In this document: positions 1 to 7,120 of the stretch, one piece after another | Layout of the letters: each line of letters opens with the position of its first letter | Position numbering within the stretch: the first letter of the stretch is position 1 | DNA from: Chthoniobacter sp. | GTDB taxonomy: Bacteria > Verrucomicrobiota > Verrucomicrobiia > Chthoniobacterales > Chthoniobacteraceae | DNA: 7,455 nucleotides | Assembly (NCBI GenBank): GCA_025352865.1 | Contig: JANXSB010000287.1 | Location: 1 to 7,455 of the forward strand | Direction: 5' to 3' | Program-made: the position numbers and the translations under genes | The notes under the pieces: generated by a model | What the model saw: the letters and a program-made list of their open reading frames with translations, nothing else | The model's database searches: none | Told to the model about the DNA's origin: nothing

Positions 1-288
1 GAACTGCCGCAGTTCTGGAATGTGCTCAAAGGCGAGATGAGCCTCGTCGGGCCGCGCCCCGAGCGCCCGGAACTGATCCACAATTTCAAACACGAAATCC
101 CGCACTACAACGCGCGGCACAATGCCAAACCCGGCATCACGGGCTGGGCGCAGGTCAAGGGCCTGCGCGGCGACACCGACCTCACTGAGCGGATCAACTG
201 CGACCTCTGGTATCTGGAAAATTGGAGTCTGTTCCTGGATTTCCAGATTCTCGCGATGACGTTTTCCAATAACAAAAATGCCTGTTGA
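1..288 (+). CDS. Undecaprenyl-phosphate sugar phosphotransferase (WcaJ/ExoY-type bacterial sugar transferase), C-terminal part
   Basis: The window opens inside this gene: the frame is open from base 1 and gives 95 residues before TGA at 286-288. A GTG at 22 could serve as a start but lies inside the conserved domain, so the true start is upstream of the window. Visible motifs are those of the C-terminal catalytic domain of bacterial sugar transferases (PF02397): ELPQFWNVLKGEMSLVGPRP near the start of the fragment, PGITGWAQVKGLRGDT in the middle, then DLWYLENWSLFLD and a terminal NKNAC resembling the usual NKNAY ending. Family members transfer a hexose-1-phosphate (often glucose or galactose) from a UDP-sugar to undecaprenyl phosphate at the inner membrane, the first step of exopolysaccharide, capsule or O-antigen repeat-unit assembly. 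The family is nearly certain. The sugar cannot be told, nor whether the missing N-terminus carries the extra membrane segments of the long WcaJ form. The last 11 bases overlap the next gene. Confidence 0.93.
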   Translation, partial: ELPQFWNVLKGEMSLVGPRPERPELIHNFKHEIPHYNARHNAKPGITGWAQVKGLRGDTDLTERINCDLWYLENWSLFLDFQILAMTFSNNKNAC

Positions 289-1033
289 AACGACGGTTCA
301 AACCACCACCGATTCTCCCCCAGACATTCAATATCTTCCTTCGGGCGAAGCCTGGGGACGATACCGGCAGTTCCTCGTCGAGCTGATTATCAAGCACGGG
401 TGCAAGTCCGTATGCGAGATCGGCGGCGGGGCGAACCCTTGGCTCCCGATCGAATTCGTGGAGGAGCACGGGATCGATTACTTGATCGTCGATATTTCCG
501 AGGAGGAGCTGGCGAAGGCCGACAACCGCTACCGGAAACTGGTGCTCGACATTACCAAGCCCGTCCAAGGCGAACTGCCCGCCTGCGATTTTGTCTTCTC
601 GCGGATGCTCGCCGAGCACGTCAGCGATCCGCTCAATTTTCACCGCAATATCTACAACATCCTCAAGCCCGGCGGCCTCGCGTTTCACTATTTTCCCACG
701 CTCTTTGCGCCACCTTTCGTCCTGAATTATCTCCTGCCGGAAAGGCTCTCGTATTGGCTGCTGGAGCGGGTGCAGTCCGGTCGTGAGCGCGGCGGCAAAC
801 GCTCGAAGTTTCCGGCGTTTTACCGCTGGTGCCGCGGGCCGCTGCGCTCCCAGATCGCGCGCTTCGAGCGGCTTGGCTACCAGATCGTCCACTACCACGG
901 TTTTTTCGGGAACGAAGGCTACTACAAGCGCTTCCGTCCCCTCGCTGCGCTCGACCGCTGGGCGACCGCGTACCTCTGCCGCCACCCGTGGCCGGTGCTC
1001 ACGAGCTACGCCTACCTCGTGGTCAGGAAATAA
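278..1033 (+). CDS. Class I SAM-dependent methyltransferase, probably acting on the glycan or its lipid-linked precursor
   Basis: The protein has 251 residues and a Rossmann-type methyltransferase core. Motif I, which binds S-adenosylmethionine, is VCEIGGGANP at residues 45-54. The acidic end of strand 2 is LIVDIS with Asp72, a further LDITK lies at 90-94, the strand-4 region is FVFSRMLAEHV at 105-115, and LKPGG at 129-133 precedes strand 5. This order matches Methyltransf_11/23-like families. The C-terminal half (about 135-251) is rich in aromatic and basic residues and may form the acceptor-binding lid; it has no clear membrane helix. The ATG overlaps the end of the phosphotransferase gene by 11 bases in another frame, so the two are surely co-transcribed. 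There is no Shine-Dalgarno motif before the ATG; the upstream stretch is AT-rich instead. The context suggests O-methylation of a sugar, but nothing in the sequence fixes the acceptor. It might instead methylate a small molecule or lipid. Confidence 0.88.
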   Translation: MPVETTVQTTTDSPPDIQYLPSGEAWGRYRQFLVELIIKHGCKSVCEIGGGANPWLPIEFVEEHGIDYLIVDISEEELAKADNRYRKLVLDITKPVQGELPACDFVFSRMLAEHVSDPLNFHRNIYNILKPGGLAFHYFPTLFAPPFVLNYLLPERLSYWLLERVQSGRERGGKRSKFPAFYRWCRGPLRSQIARFERLGYQIVHYHGFFGNEGYYKRFRPLAALDRWATAYLCRHPWPVLTSYAYLVVRK

Positions 1034-1043
1034 CGGGTTGCCG

Positions 1044-1063
1044 CGCCGGGGTTTATTCCGGCG
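1044..1063. terminator. Small GC hairpin at the convergent gene junction, possible bidirectional terminator
   Basis: CGCCGG at 1044-1049 pairs with CCGGCG at 1058-1063 around an 8-base loop; two G-U pairs can extend the stem in the + strand transcript. It lies just after the methyltransferase stop (1031-1033) and covers the stop codon of the convergent acyltransferase gene (1053-1055). The position is right for ending both transcripts. However, the stem is short, and the nearest T run on the + strand (1077-1080) begins about 13 bases downstream. On the - strand no T tract follows. This is therefore a weak candidate. Confidence 0.3.
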
Positions 1064-2267
1064 ACGCTGGAACTGAGTTTTCGCCCTCGTGGCAAGCCGG
1101 CTCGGAAGCGCCCGGCACCGCCGCCGGGCCCAGGGCTTGGCGGGCGGATTTTCGCGGCCTGAAAAAAGGCCGGTCGCGCAGATCCATCATCGGTTTTTCA
1201 AAGAACCGGAAGAGCAGCGCGGAGAGTGCAAAGACCGCGGCCAGCCAGACGCCGCCCTTGACCGGCAGCCAGCGGTTGTCGGGGAAAAAATGCTTCCAGC
1301 AGGAGGAGATTAAAAACATCAGCGGCGCGTGGCAGAGGTACATCGAATAAGACCAGCGGCTGATCCGCGTGACCGCAAAACAGAACGCTCCGCCCCGCGT
1401 CCGAACCTCGCAAAACCACGGCAGCAGCAGCATGCAGCCGAGCGACGTGACGGGAAAAAGCCCCGCGCGCAGGAAGGCGTGATCGACCAGGAACTGATCG
1501 GAGTCCGGCACCATTTGGAAAAAGAAGAACACGCCTGCGAGCAGCGCGAGACCGGGCCAGACGAGCGGGCGCAGGCGCGGCCACCAGGCGGGGTGGAAAA
1601 AGCTGACCGCCGCCGCGGCGACGCCGTACATCACCGAGTCCAGGCGCAGGAGGACGATCTTTCGCAGCCCGTCGTCCCAGTCACCCGCGGACTGCTGGAG
1701 CGCGCGCAGGAGCACGGGCGCGAGCGCGAAAAAGAGGATCGCCAGCCAGACCGCGCGCGCTTTGTGCCGCAGGCTCCGGAGCAGAAAAAACAGGACGGCG
1801 GGGAAGGTGAGATAGAACCATTCCTCGACCGCGAGGCTCCACGAGATGCCGAAAAATTTCGGCATCGGCTCCGCGAGATTCTGGAGGAAAACGAGGTACG
1901 ATCCCACTGGCGGCGGCGAGCCGGGCGGCTCGGCGAAACCGGGAAAGAAGAGCCAGAGCGCGGCGTTCAGAGCGACGAAAAGGAAATAGTTCGGCAGCGT
2001 GCGGAACCACCGGCGCAGCCAGAAGCTGCGGAGATCCGCCGGGGCAAAGGAGCCCGCGTCCCCGATCGCGCGGAGCAGAATCCCGCCGATCAGAAACCCG
2101 CTCAAAACGAAGAACAGCTCGACTCCGAAATACGCGCCGGTCTGGAGCGGCAGGCGCAGGCTGTTGTGCATCGAGGCCTTGGCCAGCCCATGCGCCAGCA
2201 GCACGAGCCCGATGGCCGCCGCCCGCAGGATGTCCAAACCAAAATTGCGCGCCGGATGGTTTTGCAT
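1053..2267 (-). CDS. Acyltransferase family 3 integral membrane protein (OafA/YrhL-like O-acyltransferase)
   Basis: The protein has 404 residues with about ten hydrophobic membrane segments spread over residues 12-354, as in the Acyl_transf_3 family (PF01757). Family signatures visible are LDILRAAAIG at 11-20 with His26 in LLAHG, GVELFFVLSGFLIG at 48-61, the paired arginines of FWLRRWFRT at 82-90, SWSLAVEEWFY at 142-151, LRLDSVMYG at 207-215, SYSMYLCHAP at 306-315, and FFEKPMMDLR at 355-364. Such enzymes move acetyl or other acyl groups across the inner membrane onto sugars of O-antigen, exopolysaccharide or other envelope glycans. A tail of about 40 residues after the last helix is first basic, then rich in Pro, Ala and Glu; no SGNH esterase domain is fused. 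The ATG at 2267 lies 8 bases after the stop of the ligase/polymerase gene with no Shine-Dalgarno motif, so translation is probably coupled. It is the last gene of the - strand operon. The acyl group and target are unknown. Confidence 0.93.
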   Translation of the reverse strand: MQNHPARNFGLDILRAAAIGLVLLAHGLAKASMHNSLRLPLQTGAYFGVELFFVLSGFLIGGILLRAIGDAGSFAPADLRSFWLRRWFRTLPNYFLFVALNAALWLFFPGFAEPPGSPPPVGSYLVFLQNLAEPMPKFFGISWSLAVEEWFYLTFPAVLFFLLRSLRHKARAVWLAILFFALAPVLLRALQQSAGDWDDGLRKIVLLRLDSVMYGVAAAAVSFFHPAWWPRLRPLVWPGLALLAGVFFFFQMVPDSDQFLVDHAFLRAGLFPVTSLGCMLLLPWFCEVRTRGGAFCFAVTRISRWSYSMYLCHAPLMFLISSCWKHFFPDNRWLPVKGGVWLAAVFALSALLFRFFEKPMMDLRDRPFFRPRKSARQALGPAAVPGASEPACHEGENSVPASPE

Positions 2268-2275
2268 TGGGAAAT

Positions 2276-3610
2276 TCAGGCCGCCGGATTTGCGGAACGC
2301 GGCGTCGACCGGCCGTCATAGAGCTGCCAGTTGCGGAAGCAAAGCGCGACCATGACCGAGAAGGAAGTGAAGGTGACGGTGTCGAATGAGGCGCTCATCG
2401 AGTTGCCGAAGATAGCGATCAGCATGCCGACGGCGGCCCCGGTTTGCAGCACGTCCTTTTCCCCGAGCTCCGCCCCTGAGCGGCGGATGACGAAGACGCC
2501 GCGCGCGGTTTTTCCGAGGCGCAGCAGCACCCCGAAAGTCAGGATGCACGCGCCGGAGATGCCGGGGATGCCCGCGTCCACCCACGCCTGGAGGTAGAGA
2601 TTGTGCGCGTGCGTGTAGATGAGGTTGTCGTAGCTCCACCCCGGGCCTTTGCCGAGGAGCGGACTTTCCTCGATGACCCCGATCGCCTGGTTCCACGCGT
2701 CCTCGCGCTCGTCGATGGATTTCGCGCCCCGCGGGTCGAGCACGGCGGTTTCCACGACCTTGGCCTCGCGCGGCGCGAACTGCTGCAGCACTCCGAAACC
2801 GGCCACCGCGGCGAGAGCTGCCGCGACCGAGAGGCCGCTGATGATGAGCACGGTTTTGGAAAAAGCGCGCGCATTCCCCAGCGAAGCGATGAGCGATGCC
2901 AGGACGAGTCCCGCCGGCAGGAGCACGATGTTCGTCTTCGAGAGCGACTGAAAAAGCGTCAGCACGTAAACGCCTAGCACGGCGATGCCGAGCAGCCGGA
3001 GCAGCCATTTTTTGGAAAGCAGAAAGCAGATGAGCAGCGGGGCCGTGCTGGCCGTCACGATGCCGTACTGATTCGGGTGGCCGAGGAAGGCGCCGTAACG
3101 CCCGCTGCCGGCGATGGCGACGGGGATGGGTGCGCCCGCGCGCGCGGCCTCCACGCACAGGGCCACAAAAACCGCGCCCGCAAAAATCCCGTACACCGCG
3201 ATCATCGGGCGGACGCCAAAGCTGCTCTGCGCGACGTGCAGCACGAGGATCGCGAGCACCGGCAGCAGCCAGCGATCCATGTAGAGCAGCACTTGGAAAG
3301 TCAGCGGCCCGATGGACGGATGCAGTGCGCCACCGAGCACGAGCAGCGCCAGCCCCACGGCCGTGAGGAAGGTCGCAAAATCCCTGTGCCAGAGCGCGGG
3401 TATGCGGCCTTGGTTTTGCACGAGGATCATCAGCCCCGCGAGCGTGCCCGCGCCGGTGAGCAGCATTTGCAGCATCACGACCGAGATGATCGGCTCGGAC
3501 TTGAGCTCCTGCTTGATGCGGCCCACCCACACGAAAGCGCCGATGACGAAGAGCAGCGCGGTCACGGCGTAACGCATGATCTGGGAGCTGGCGGCAGTGG
3601 CGGTTCTCAT
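2276..3610 (-). CDS. O-antigen ligase / polymerase family membrane protein (WaaL/Wzy-like)
   Basis: Starting from ATG at 3610 the protein has 444 residues with about 11-12 hydrophobic segments and one long periplasmic-type loop at roughly residues 276-345. That loop carries the Wzy_C/O-antigen ligase pattern (PF04932): EREDAWNQAIGVIEESPLLG at 301-320, GKGPGW at 320-325, then THAHNLYLQAWVDAGIPG at 333-350 with conserved histidines. Upstream are GHPNQYG at 177-183 and SLSKTN at 222-227, also typical. Family members polymerise undecaprenyl-linked repeat units or ligate the finished glycan to an acceptor in the periplasm; sequence alone does not separate the two roles. The frame stays open to 4120, but that extension reads through the neighbouring glycosyltransferase gene and looks non-coding. 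The chosen ATG overlaps that gene's stop as ATGA and has GGAG (3622-3619) eight bases upstream, the best ribosome-binding site in the window. A second ATG at 3577 (residue 12) is possible but less likely. Confidence 0.9.
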   Translation of the reverse strand: MRTATAASSQIMRYAVTALLFVIGAFVWVGRIKQELKSEPIISVVMLQMLLTGAGTLAGLMILVQNQGRIPALWHRDFATFLTAVGLALLVLGGALHPSIGPLTFQVLLYMDRWLLPVLAILVLHVAQSSFGVRPMIAVYGIFAGAVFVALCVEAARAGAPIPVAIAGSGRYGAFLGHPNQYGIVTASTAPLLICFLLSKKWLLRLLGIAVLGVYVLTLFQSLSKTNIVLLPAGLVLASLIASLGNARAFSKTVLIISGLSVAAALAAVAGFGVLQQFAPREAKVVETAVLDPRGAKSIDEREDAWNQAIGVIEESPLLGKGPGWSYDNLIYTHAHNLYLQAWVDAGIPGISGACILTFGVLLRLGKTARGVFVIRRSGAELGEKDVLQTGAAVGMLIAIFGNSMSASFDTVTFTSFSVMVALCFRNWQLYDGRSTPRSANPAA

Positions 3611-4767
3611 GATGCGGGCTCCGGCTCGCCGCGGTAAATCGCGAGCAGGTGATCGATGCAGCGCTCCGGGTCGAAATGGACGGCGGCGAGCTCGCGGTGA
3701 TTGCTCGGGCGGCTTGCCGTGCGATCCGCGATCCAGGCTTCGATCGCGCGCGCAAAGCCGTCCGCGTCCTCCGGTGGCGCGCTCCAGCAGTGCGAAAGCC
3801 CGAGCTTTGGAAAATCCGAAAAGCCCGGCCCCGTACTGAGGATCAGCGGCAGATCGCAGGCCAGCGCCTCGATCGCGGCCACCGGCAGACCTTCGTAGCG
3901 CGAGGGCAGAATGAAGGCATCGCACGCCGCGAAAAACTTTTCCGGCTCCGCGAGAAAAGGCAGCCGCGTCACGCGATTCCCGATGCCGAGCTGTGCGGCC
4001 AGCGCGGCGATTTCCGGCTCCAGCTCGCCGCGTCCGAGATGCAGCAGATGCAGTTCGCGATGCTGCCGCAGCACCGGCGCCGCCGCGCGGTAGAGCGTCT
4101 GCGGATCCTTTTGAAAACACAGCCGCCCGAGCGAGCCGAGTACCACCGCCTCCTCCGGTACACCCGCGGCGCGGCGCGCGGCGGCGCGCATTTCCGCATC
4201 CGCGCGGCGGAAGCGGGATCTGTCCACGCTGTTGAAAAGCACGCGGAGCCGCGTCTCCGGGATGCCGAGTTGGTGAACGGCGAAACGCCTTTCATCCACG
4301 GAGCACGAAACCGTCGTGCCGATTTTTCCGAAGAGCCGCTCGATGCCGTTGTAAAGCGTGGCGTTTCTGCCGGGCGACGGGACGAGGCCGTAGTAGGCGT
4401 GCGGGCTGTAGAAAAAACGCGCGCGAATGCCGAGCAGCGCGAGCGTGCGTCCGAGCACGCCGGCCTTTGAGCTGTGCGCGTGGATCACGTCCGGCCGCAC
4501 GCGCCGCGCCAGCGCCCAGAGCCGCGCCAGCGCCAGCGCATCGCGCGGCGTCGGTGCGTTGGCGACCGCGAGGTTCAAGGTCTCGCCGCCGCCCGCCGCC
4601 ACGCGCTCGACGAGCTTGCCGAGCGGCGGGCTGCTCCGCCGGTCGGAGTAGGCGAGATGCACGCGGTGGCCGCGCTCGAGCAGTCGGCCCGTCAGCCGCT
4701 CGACGATGCGGAAAACGCCGTCGAGCCCCGGCTCGGAGATGAACAGAATGTTCATGCGCGCGCTCAT
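3607..4767 (-). CDS. GT4-type glycosyltransferase (glycosyl transferases group 1)
   Basis: The protein has 386 residues, the usual size for a GT-B fold retaining glycosyltransferase. It has no signal peptide and should act at the cytoplasmic face of the membrane. The N-terminal domain begins MNILFISEPGLDGVFRIVER from residue 5 and contains VIHAHSSKAGVLGR at 94-107, a pattern common in exopolysaccharide GT4 enzymes. The C-terminal nucleotide-sugar domain shows GSLGRLCFQKDP at 211-222 with the phosphate-binding Lys220, and PSRYEGLPVAAIEAL at 288-302, giving the EX7E pair Glu292/Glu300. It presumably adds one sugar to the lipid-linked repeat unit; donor and linkage cannot be inferred. The start at 4767 overlaps the stop of the upstream glycosyltransferase as ATGA; a second ATG at 4755 (residue 5) would fit the domain start equally well. 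Neither has a well-placed Shine-Dalgarno motif. The stop overlaps the next gene's ATG in the same way. Confidence 0.93.
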   Translation of the reverse strand: MSARMNILFISEPGLDGVFRIVERLTGRLLERGHRVHLAYSDRRSSPPLGKLVERVAAGGGETLNLAVANAPTPRDALALARLWALARRVRPDVIHAHSSKAGVLGRTLALLGIRARFFYSPHAYYGLVPSPGRNATLYNGIERLFGKIGTTVSCSVDERRFAVHQLGIPETRLRVLFNSVDRSRFRRADAEMRAAARRAAGVPEEAVVLGSLGRLCFQKDPQTLYRAAAPVLRQHRELHLLHLGRGELEPEIAALAAQLGIGNRVTRLPFLAEPEKFFAACDAFILPSRYEGLPVAAIEALACDLPLILSTGPGFSDFPKLGLSHCWSAPPEDADGFARAIEAWIADRTASRPSNHRELAAVHFDPERCIDHLLAIYRGEPEPAS

Positions 4768-5876
4768 GCGGCCGGGCCGAGCAGCTCCTGCGCGAGCCGC
4801 GCGGCGATGGTTGCGGGATCAAATTGCGTGCGCGCCCGCTCCTCCCCGCGCCGGCCCATTTCCCGCCGCCGCGCGGGATCGCCGAGCAGCTCGATGAGCG
4901 CGCGGGCGAGCGCGTCCACATCGCCCTCCGGGATGAGCCGCCCGTCCACGCCGTCCTCGATCAAAAAGCGCGGGCCGCCCGTGGCGAAGGCGACCACCGG
5001 CTTCGCGTGTGCCCACGCCTCGATGATGATGCGCGAAAAAGTCTCCGGCCCCGGCCGCAGCGAAAGCGATGGCACGACGAGCAGCGCGGCCTCGGAAAAA
5101 ACGGGCGCGAGATCGCTCTGGTAGCCGCAGAAACGCACCGCCTTTTCGAGTCCGAGTTCCTGCACCAGCGCGCGCAGTTCCGCCGCATAGTCCGGCTCCA
5201 CGTCGTCGCCGAAAATCCGCAGTTCCGCGGCGGGAAATGCCGCGCCGATCTGCACCCACGCGCGGATCAGCAGATGCAGCCCTTTCCACCGCGCCAGCCG
5301 CGCGCAGGCGGCGACGAAAAGCGGCGGCTCCGCGTGCGTTTCATCGGCGCGCGAGATCGTGCCGAGGCGCACGGCATTCGGCAGCGCCAGCAGCCGGCGC
5401 GGCGCGACGAGTCCCCAGCGGCGGTAGCGCGCATCCTCGAAGACCGCCGCGGACGGCGCGAGATAGAGCGCGCGGGGCAGCACCCGCAGCACGAGCCAGA
5501 GCAGGTAATAATTGAAATCGCGCAGGAAAATCCCCACGGGCGCGGGCGTGGGAAAACCGGCGAGGCCGGCGAAGGCGAGCAGGAACGAGCCCTTGTGGCC
5601 ATTGGTCAGAACGGCATCCGGCGCATCCTCGCGCCAGCAGCGGCGCAGCGTTTGCAGCGCGCTCCAAATGGCGCGCGGCGAGTTGCCCTTGGGCATGCGC
5701 GTGAGCGTGAGGCGCGGCCCTTCGTGGCGGCGGAGCTCGTCGTGGTGCCGGTCATTTTCCACGAATACGCGGAGCCGCGCATGCTCCATGAGATGCGGGA
5801 TGAGCGTGGCGATGCTCTGCTCCGCGCCGCCGGTCTCGCGCATGTTCGAGAGGATGAAAAGCACGCGTTCGCTCAT
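4764..5876 (-). CDS. GT4-type glycosyltransferase (glycosyl transferases group 1), second of three
   Basis: From ATG at 5876 the protein has 370 residues and both GT-B halves. The N-terminal domain starts RVLFILSNMRETGGAEQSI (4-22), the GGAE loop typical of GT4 donors/acceptors. The linker has LALPNAVRLG at 163-172. The C-terminal domain has ARLARWKG at 192-199 with Lys198, GDDVEPDY at 223-230, and PETFSRIIIEAWAHAKPVV at 277-295, giving the EX7E pair Glu278/Glu286; GDVDALARAL at 318-327 is the usual C-terminal helix. No signal peptide or membrane helix is evident, although a hydrophobic patch at about 123-140 may dock on the membrane. The frame is open as far as 6350, but the extra stretch overlaps the neighbouring gene and reads as low-complexity Arg/Ala. 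The chosen ATG overlaps the upstream stop as ATGA. It has no Shine-Dalgarno motif, so translational coupling is likely. The sugar added is unknown. Confidence 0.92.
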   Translation of the reverse strand: MSERVLFILSNMRETGGAEQSIATLIPHLMEHARLRVFVENDRHHDELRRHEGPRLTLTRMPKGNSPRAIWSALQTLRRCWREDAPDAVLTNGHKGSFLLAFAGLAGFPTPAPVGIFLRDFNYYLLWLVLRVLPRALYLAPSAAVFEDARYRRWGLVAPRRLLALPNAVRLGTISRADETHAEPPLFVAACARLARWKGLHLLIRAWVQIGAAFPAAELRIFGDDVEPDYAAELRALVQELGLEKAVRFCGYQSDLAPVFSEAALLVVPSLSLRPGPETFSRIIIEAWAHAKPVVAFATGGPRFLIEDGVDGRLIPEGDVDALARALIELLGDPARRREMGRRGEERARTQFDPATIAARLAQELLGPAA

Positions 5877-7120
5877 GGTCGGCAGGGGCCGTTGGCGAGG
5901 ACTTCGGCAAAGGCGGTTTCGGTTTGTTCGAGGATGCGGTCGATGGTGTAACGCGCGCGCACCGTCTCCACGCCGGCGGCGGCGAGGCGCTGCGCGAGCG
6001 CGGGATCGTCGAGCGCGCGCGCCATCTGCGTGGCGAGTTCGGCGGGTTCGTTTTTGCGATAGATGAGTGCGGAAACCTCGGGCACGGCGACCTCGAGGAG
6101 CGAGCCGTCGTCCGCGCCAATGAGCGGCGTGCCGCAGGCCATGGACTCGATGATCGTGCTCGAAAACGGCTCGCCATAAACCGACGAAAAAATAAACGCC
6201 GTGGCGTTCCGCATGTGCGCGAGGACTTCCGCGCGGCTGAGCTGGCCGAGAAAAGCGACGCGCTCTCCGACCGCCTCGCGCGCGATCTGCGCATCGAGCT
6301 GCGCCTGGTAGTGCGGCCGGTTCGAGAGGCCGCCGAACTCGATTTTCCACGCCAGCTCCGGACGCTGGCGCAGGAGCAGGCCGGCGGCGGCGATGACGTT
6401 GTGGATGCCCTTTGTCGGGTCGATCCGCCCGGCGAGAAAAAACACCGGCGGCTGCGTCCGCTCACGCGCGCCGTCCGCGGCGAGCGGAAAATCAATGCCG
6501 CGCGAAATGACGAATGGGCGCTGCGGACGCAGCCCTTTTTTCGCGCAGTCGTCGCGGAGAAATTCGCTGACGAAAGCGATGTGCCGCGTGTCGATTTCGT
6601 GCTCCATGCGCCACCATTTTCCCGCCAACAGGCGCAGAGAAAGCGCGTAGCCGGGGATGGTGCGCGGCATGTGGTGCAGGTGCTCGGCGAGATAGTTGTC
6701 GCCAGCGTGCCAGAGCATCGGCACGCCGCGGCGGACGAGCGGTTCCACGAGCGCGAGCCCCACGCGGTGCAGGCCGAAAATGTAGGCGAGATCGTATTCG
6801 TGCCCGGCGAGATGCCGCTCCAGCGCAAAGCGGTTTTCGCCGCCGACCGTGGTGCATTCCACGCGCAGGAAAATGCGCTCGATGTAGCGCCACCACGTCC
6901 GGCTTTGGCTCACGGGCACGAAGCGAAAGATGCGATGCACCCACACGGGATCACCGCGTTCGCCGGTGAAACTCGGGCGGTAGGCGCTCGTCGCGAAATC
7001 CACCGCGTGCCCGCGCGCCCGCAGCGCGTGGGCGAGCTGGAAGGCGCGCAGCTCAAAGCCGCCGTCGTAATCGGGCGGGCACTTGTTGCTCAGGACGAGG
7101 ATGCGGAGCGGGCGGGACAT
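5873..7120 (-). CDS. GT4-type glycosyltransferase (glycosyl transferases group 1), third of three
   Basis: The protein has 415 residues from ATG at 7120. The frame also offers a TTG one codon earlier (7123), which would overlap the upstream stop by four bases instead of one; ATG is preferred. The N-terminal domain begins LRILVLSNKCPPDYDGGFEL (5-24), the Gly-rich loop of GT4 enzymes, followed by a helix ending ARGH at 35-38. The C-terminal domain has LAGRIDPTKGIH at 229-240 with Lys237, and VYGEPFSSTIIESMACGTP at 314-332, giving the EX7E pair Glu317/Glu325. Two tryptophan-rich spots (76-77 and 169-170) lie in the acceptor half. It should be a cytoplasmic enzyme extending the lipid-linked glycan. 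As the first glycosyltransferase in transcription order it could add an early sugar, but gene order is weak evidence. No Shine-Dalgarno motif precedes the ATG. Confidence 0.92.
   Translation of the reverse strand: MSRPLRILVLSNKCPPDYDGGFELRAFQLAHALRARGHAVDFATSAYRPSFTGERGDPVWVHRIFRFVPVSQSRTWWRYIERIFLRVECTTVGGENRFALERHLAGHEYDLAYIFGLHRVGLALVEPLVRRGVPMLWHAGDNYLAEHLHHMPRTIPGYALSLRLLAGKWWRMEHEIDTRHIAFVSEFLRDDCAKKGLRPQRPFVISRGIDFPLAADGARERTQPPVFFLAGRIDPTKGIHNVIAAAGLLLRQRPELAWKIEFGGLSNRPHYQAQLDAQIAREAVGERVAFLGQLSRAEVLAHMRNATAFIFSSVYGEPFSSTIIESMACGTPLIGADDGSLLEVAVPEVSALIYRKNEPAELATQMARALDDPALAQRLAAAGVETVRARYTIDRILEQTETAFAEVLANGPCRP

Noticed and set aside
194..985. A 263-codon open frame on the - strand opposite the methyltransferase
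   Set aside because: The + strand frame carries ordered SAM-binding motifs and the expected neighbour overlap; the antisense product has no recognisable feature.
1031..1080. A strong intrinsic terminator after the methyltransferase gene
   Set aside because: A hairpin exists, but the T run does not directly follow the stem on either strand, so it is listed only as a weak candidate.
1329..2321. A 330-codon open frame on the + strand opposite the acyltransferase
   Set aside because: It is the antisense shadow of a well-supported membrane protein; its product is a highly charged, low-complexity chain with no motif.
3611..4120. A 170-residue N-terminal extension of the ligase/polymerase frame
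   Set aside because: It is Arg/Ala-rich low-complexity sequence overlapping the neighbouring glycosyltransferase gene. The ATG at 3610 has an ATGA overlap and a GGAG motif and begins just before the first membrane helix.
4150..4215. GC-only repeat-like stretch (GCGGCGCGGCGCGCGGCGGCGCGC) that might be a repeat or recombination site
   Set aside because: It encodes an Ala/Arg-rich helix (RAAARRAAG) in the linker of a glycosyltransferase, lies in frame, and has no second copy or regular unit elsewhere.
5877..6350. A 158-residue N-terminal extension of the middle glycosyltransferase frame
   Set aside because: It overlaps the upstream glycosyltransferase gene and lacks domain features; the GT4 N-terminal strand begins right after the ATG at 5876.
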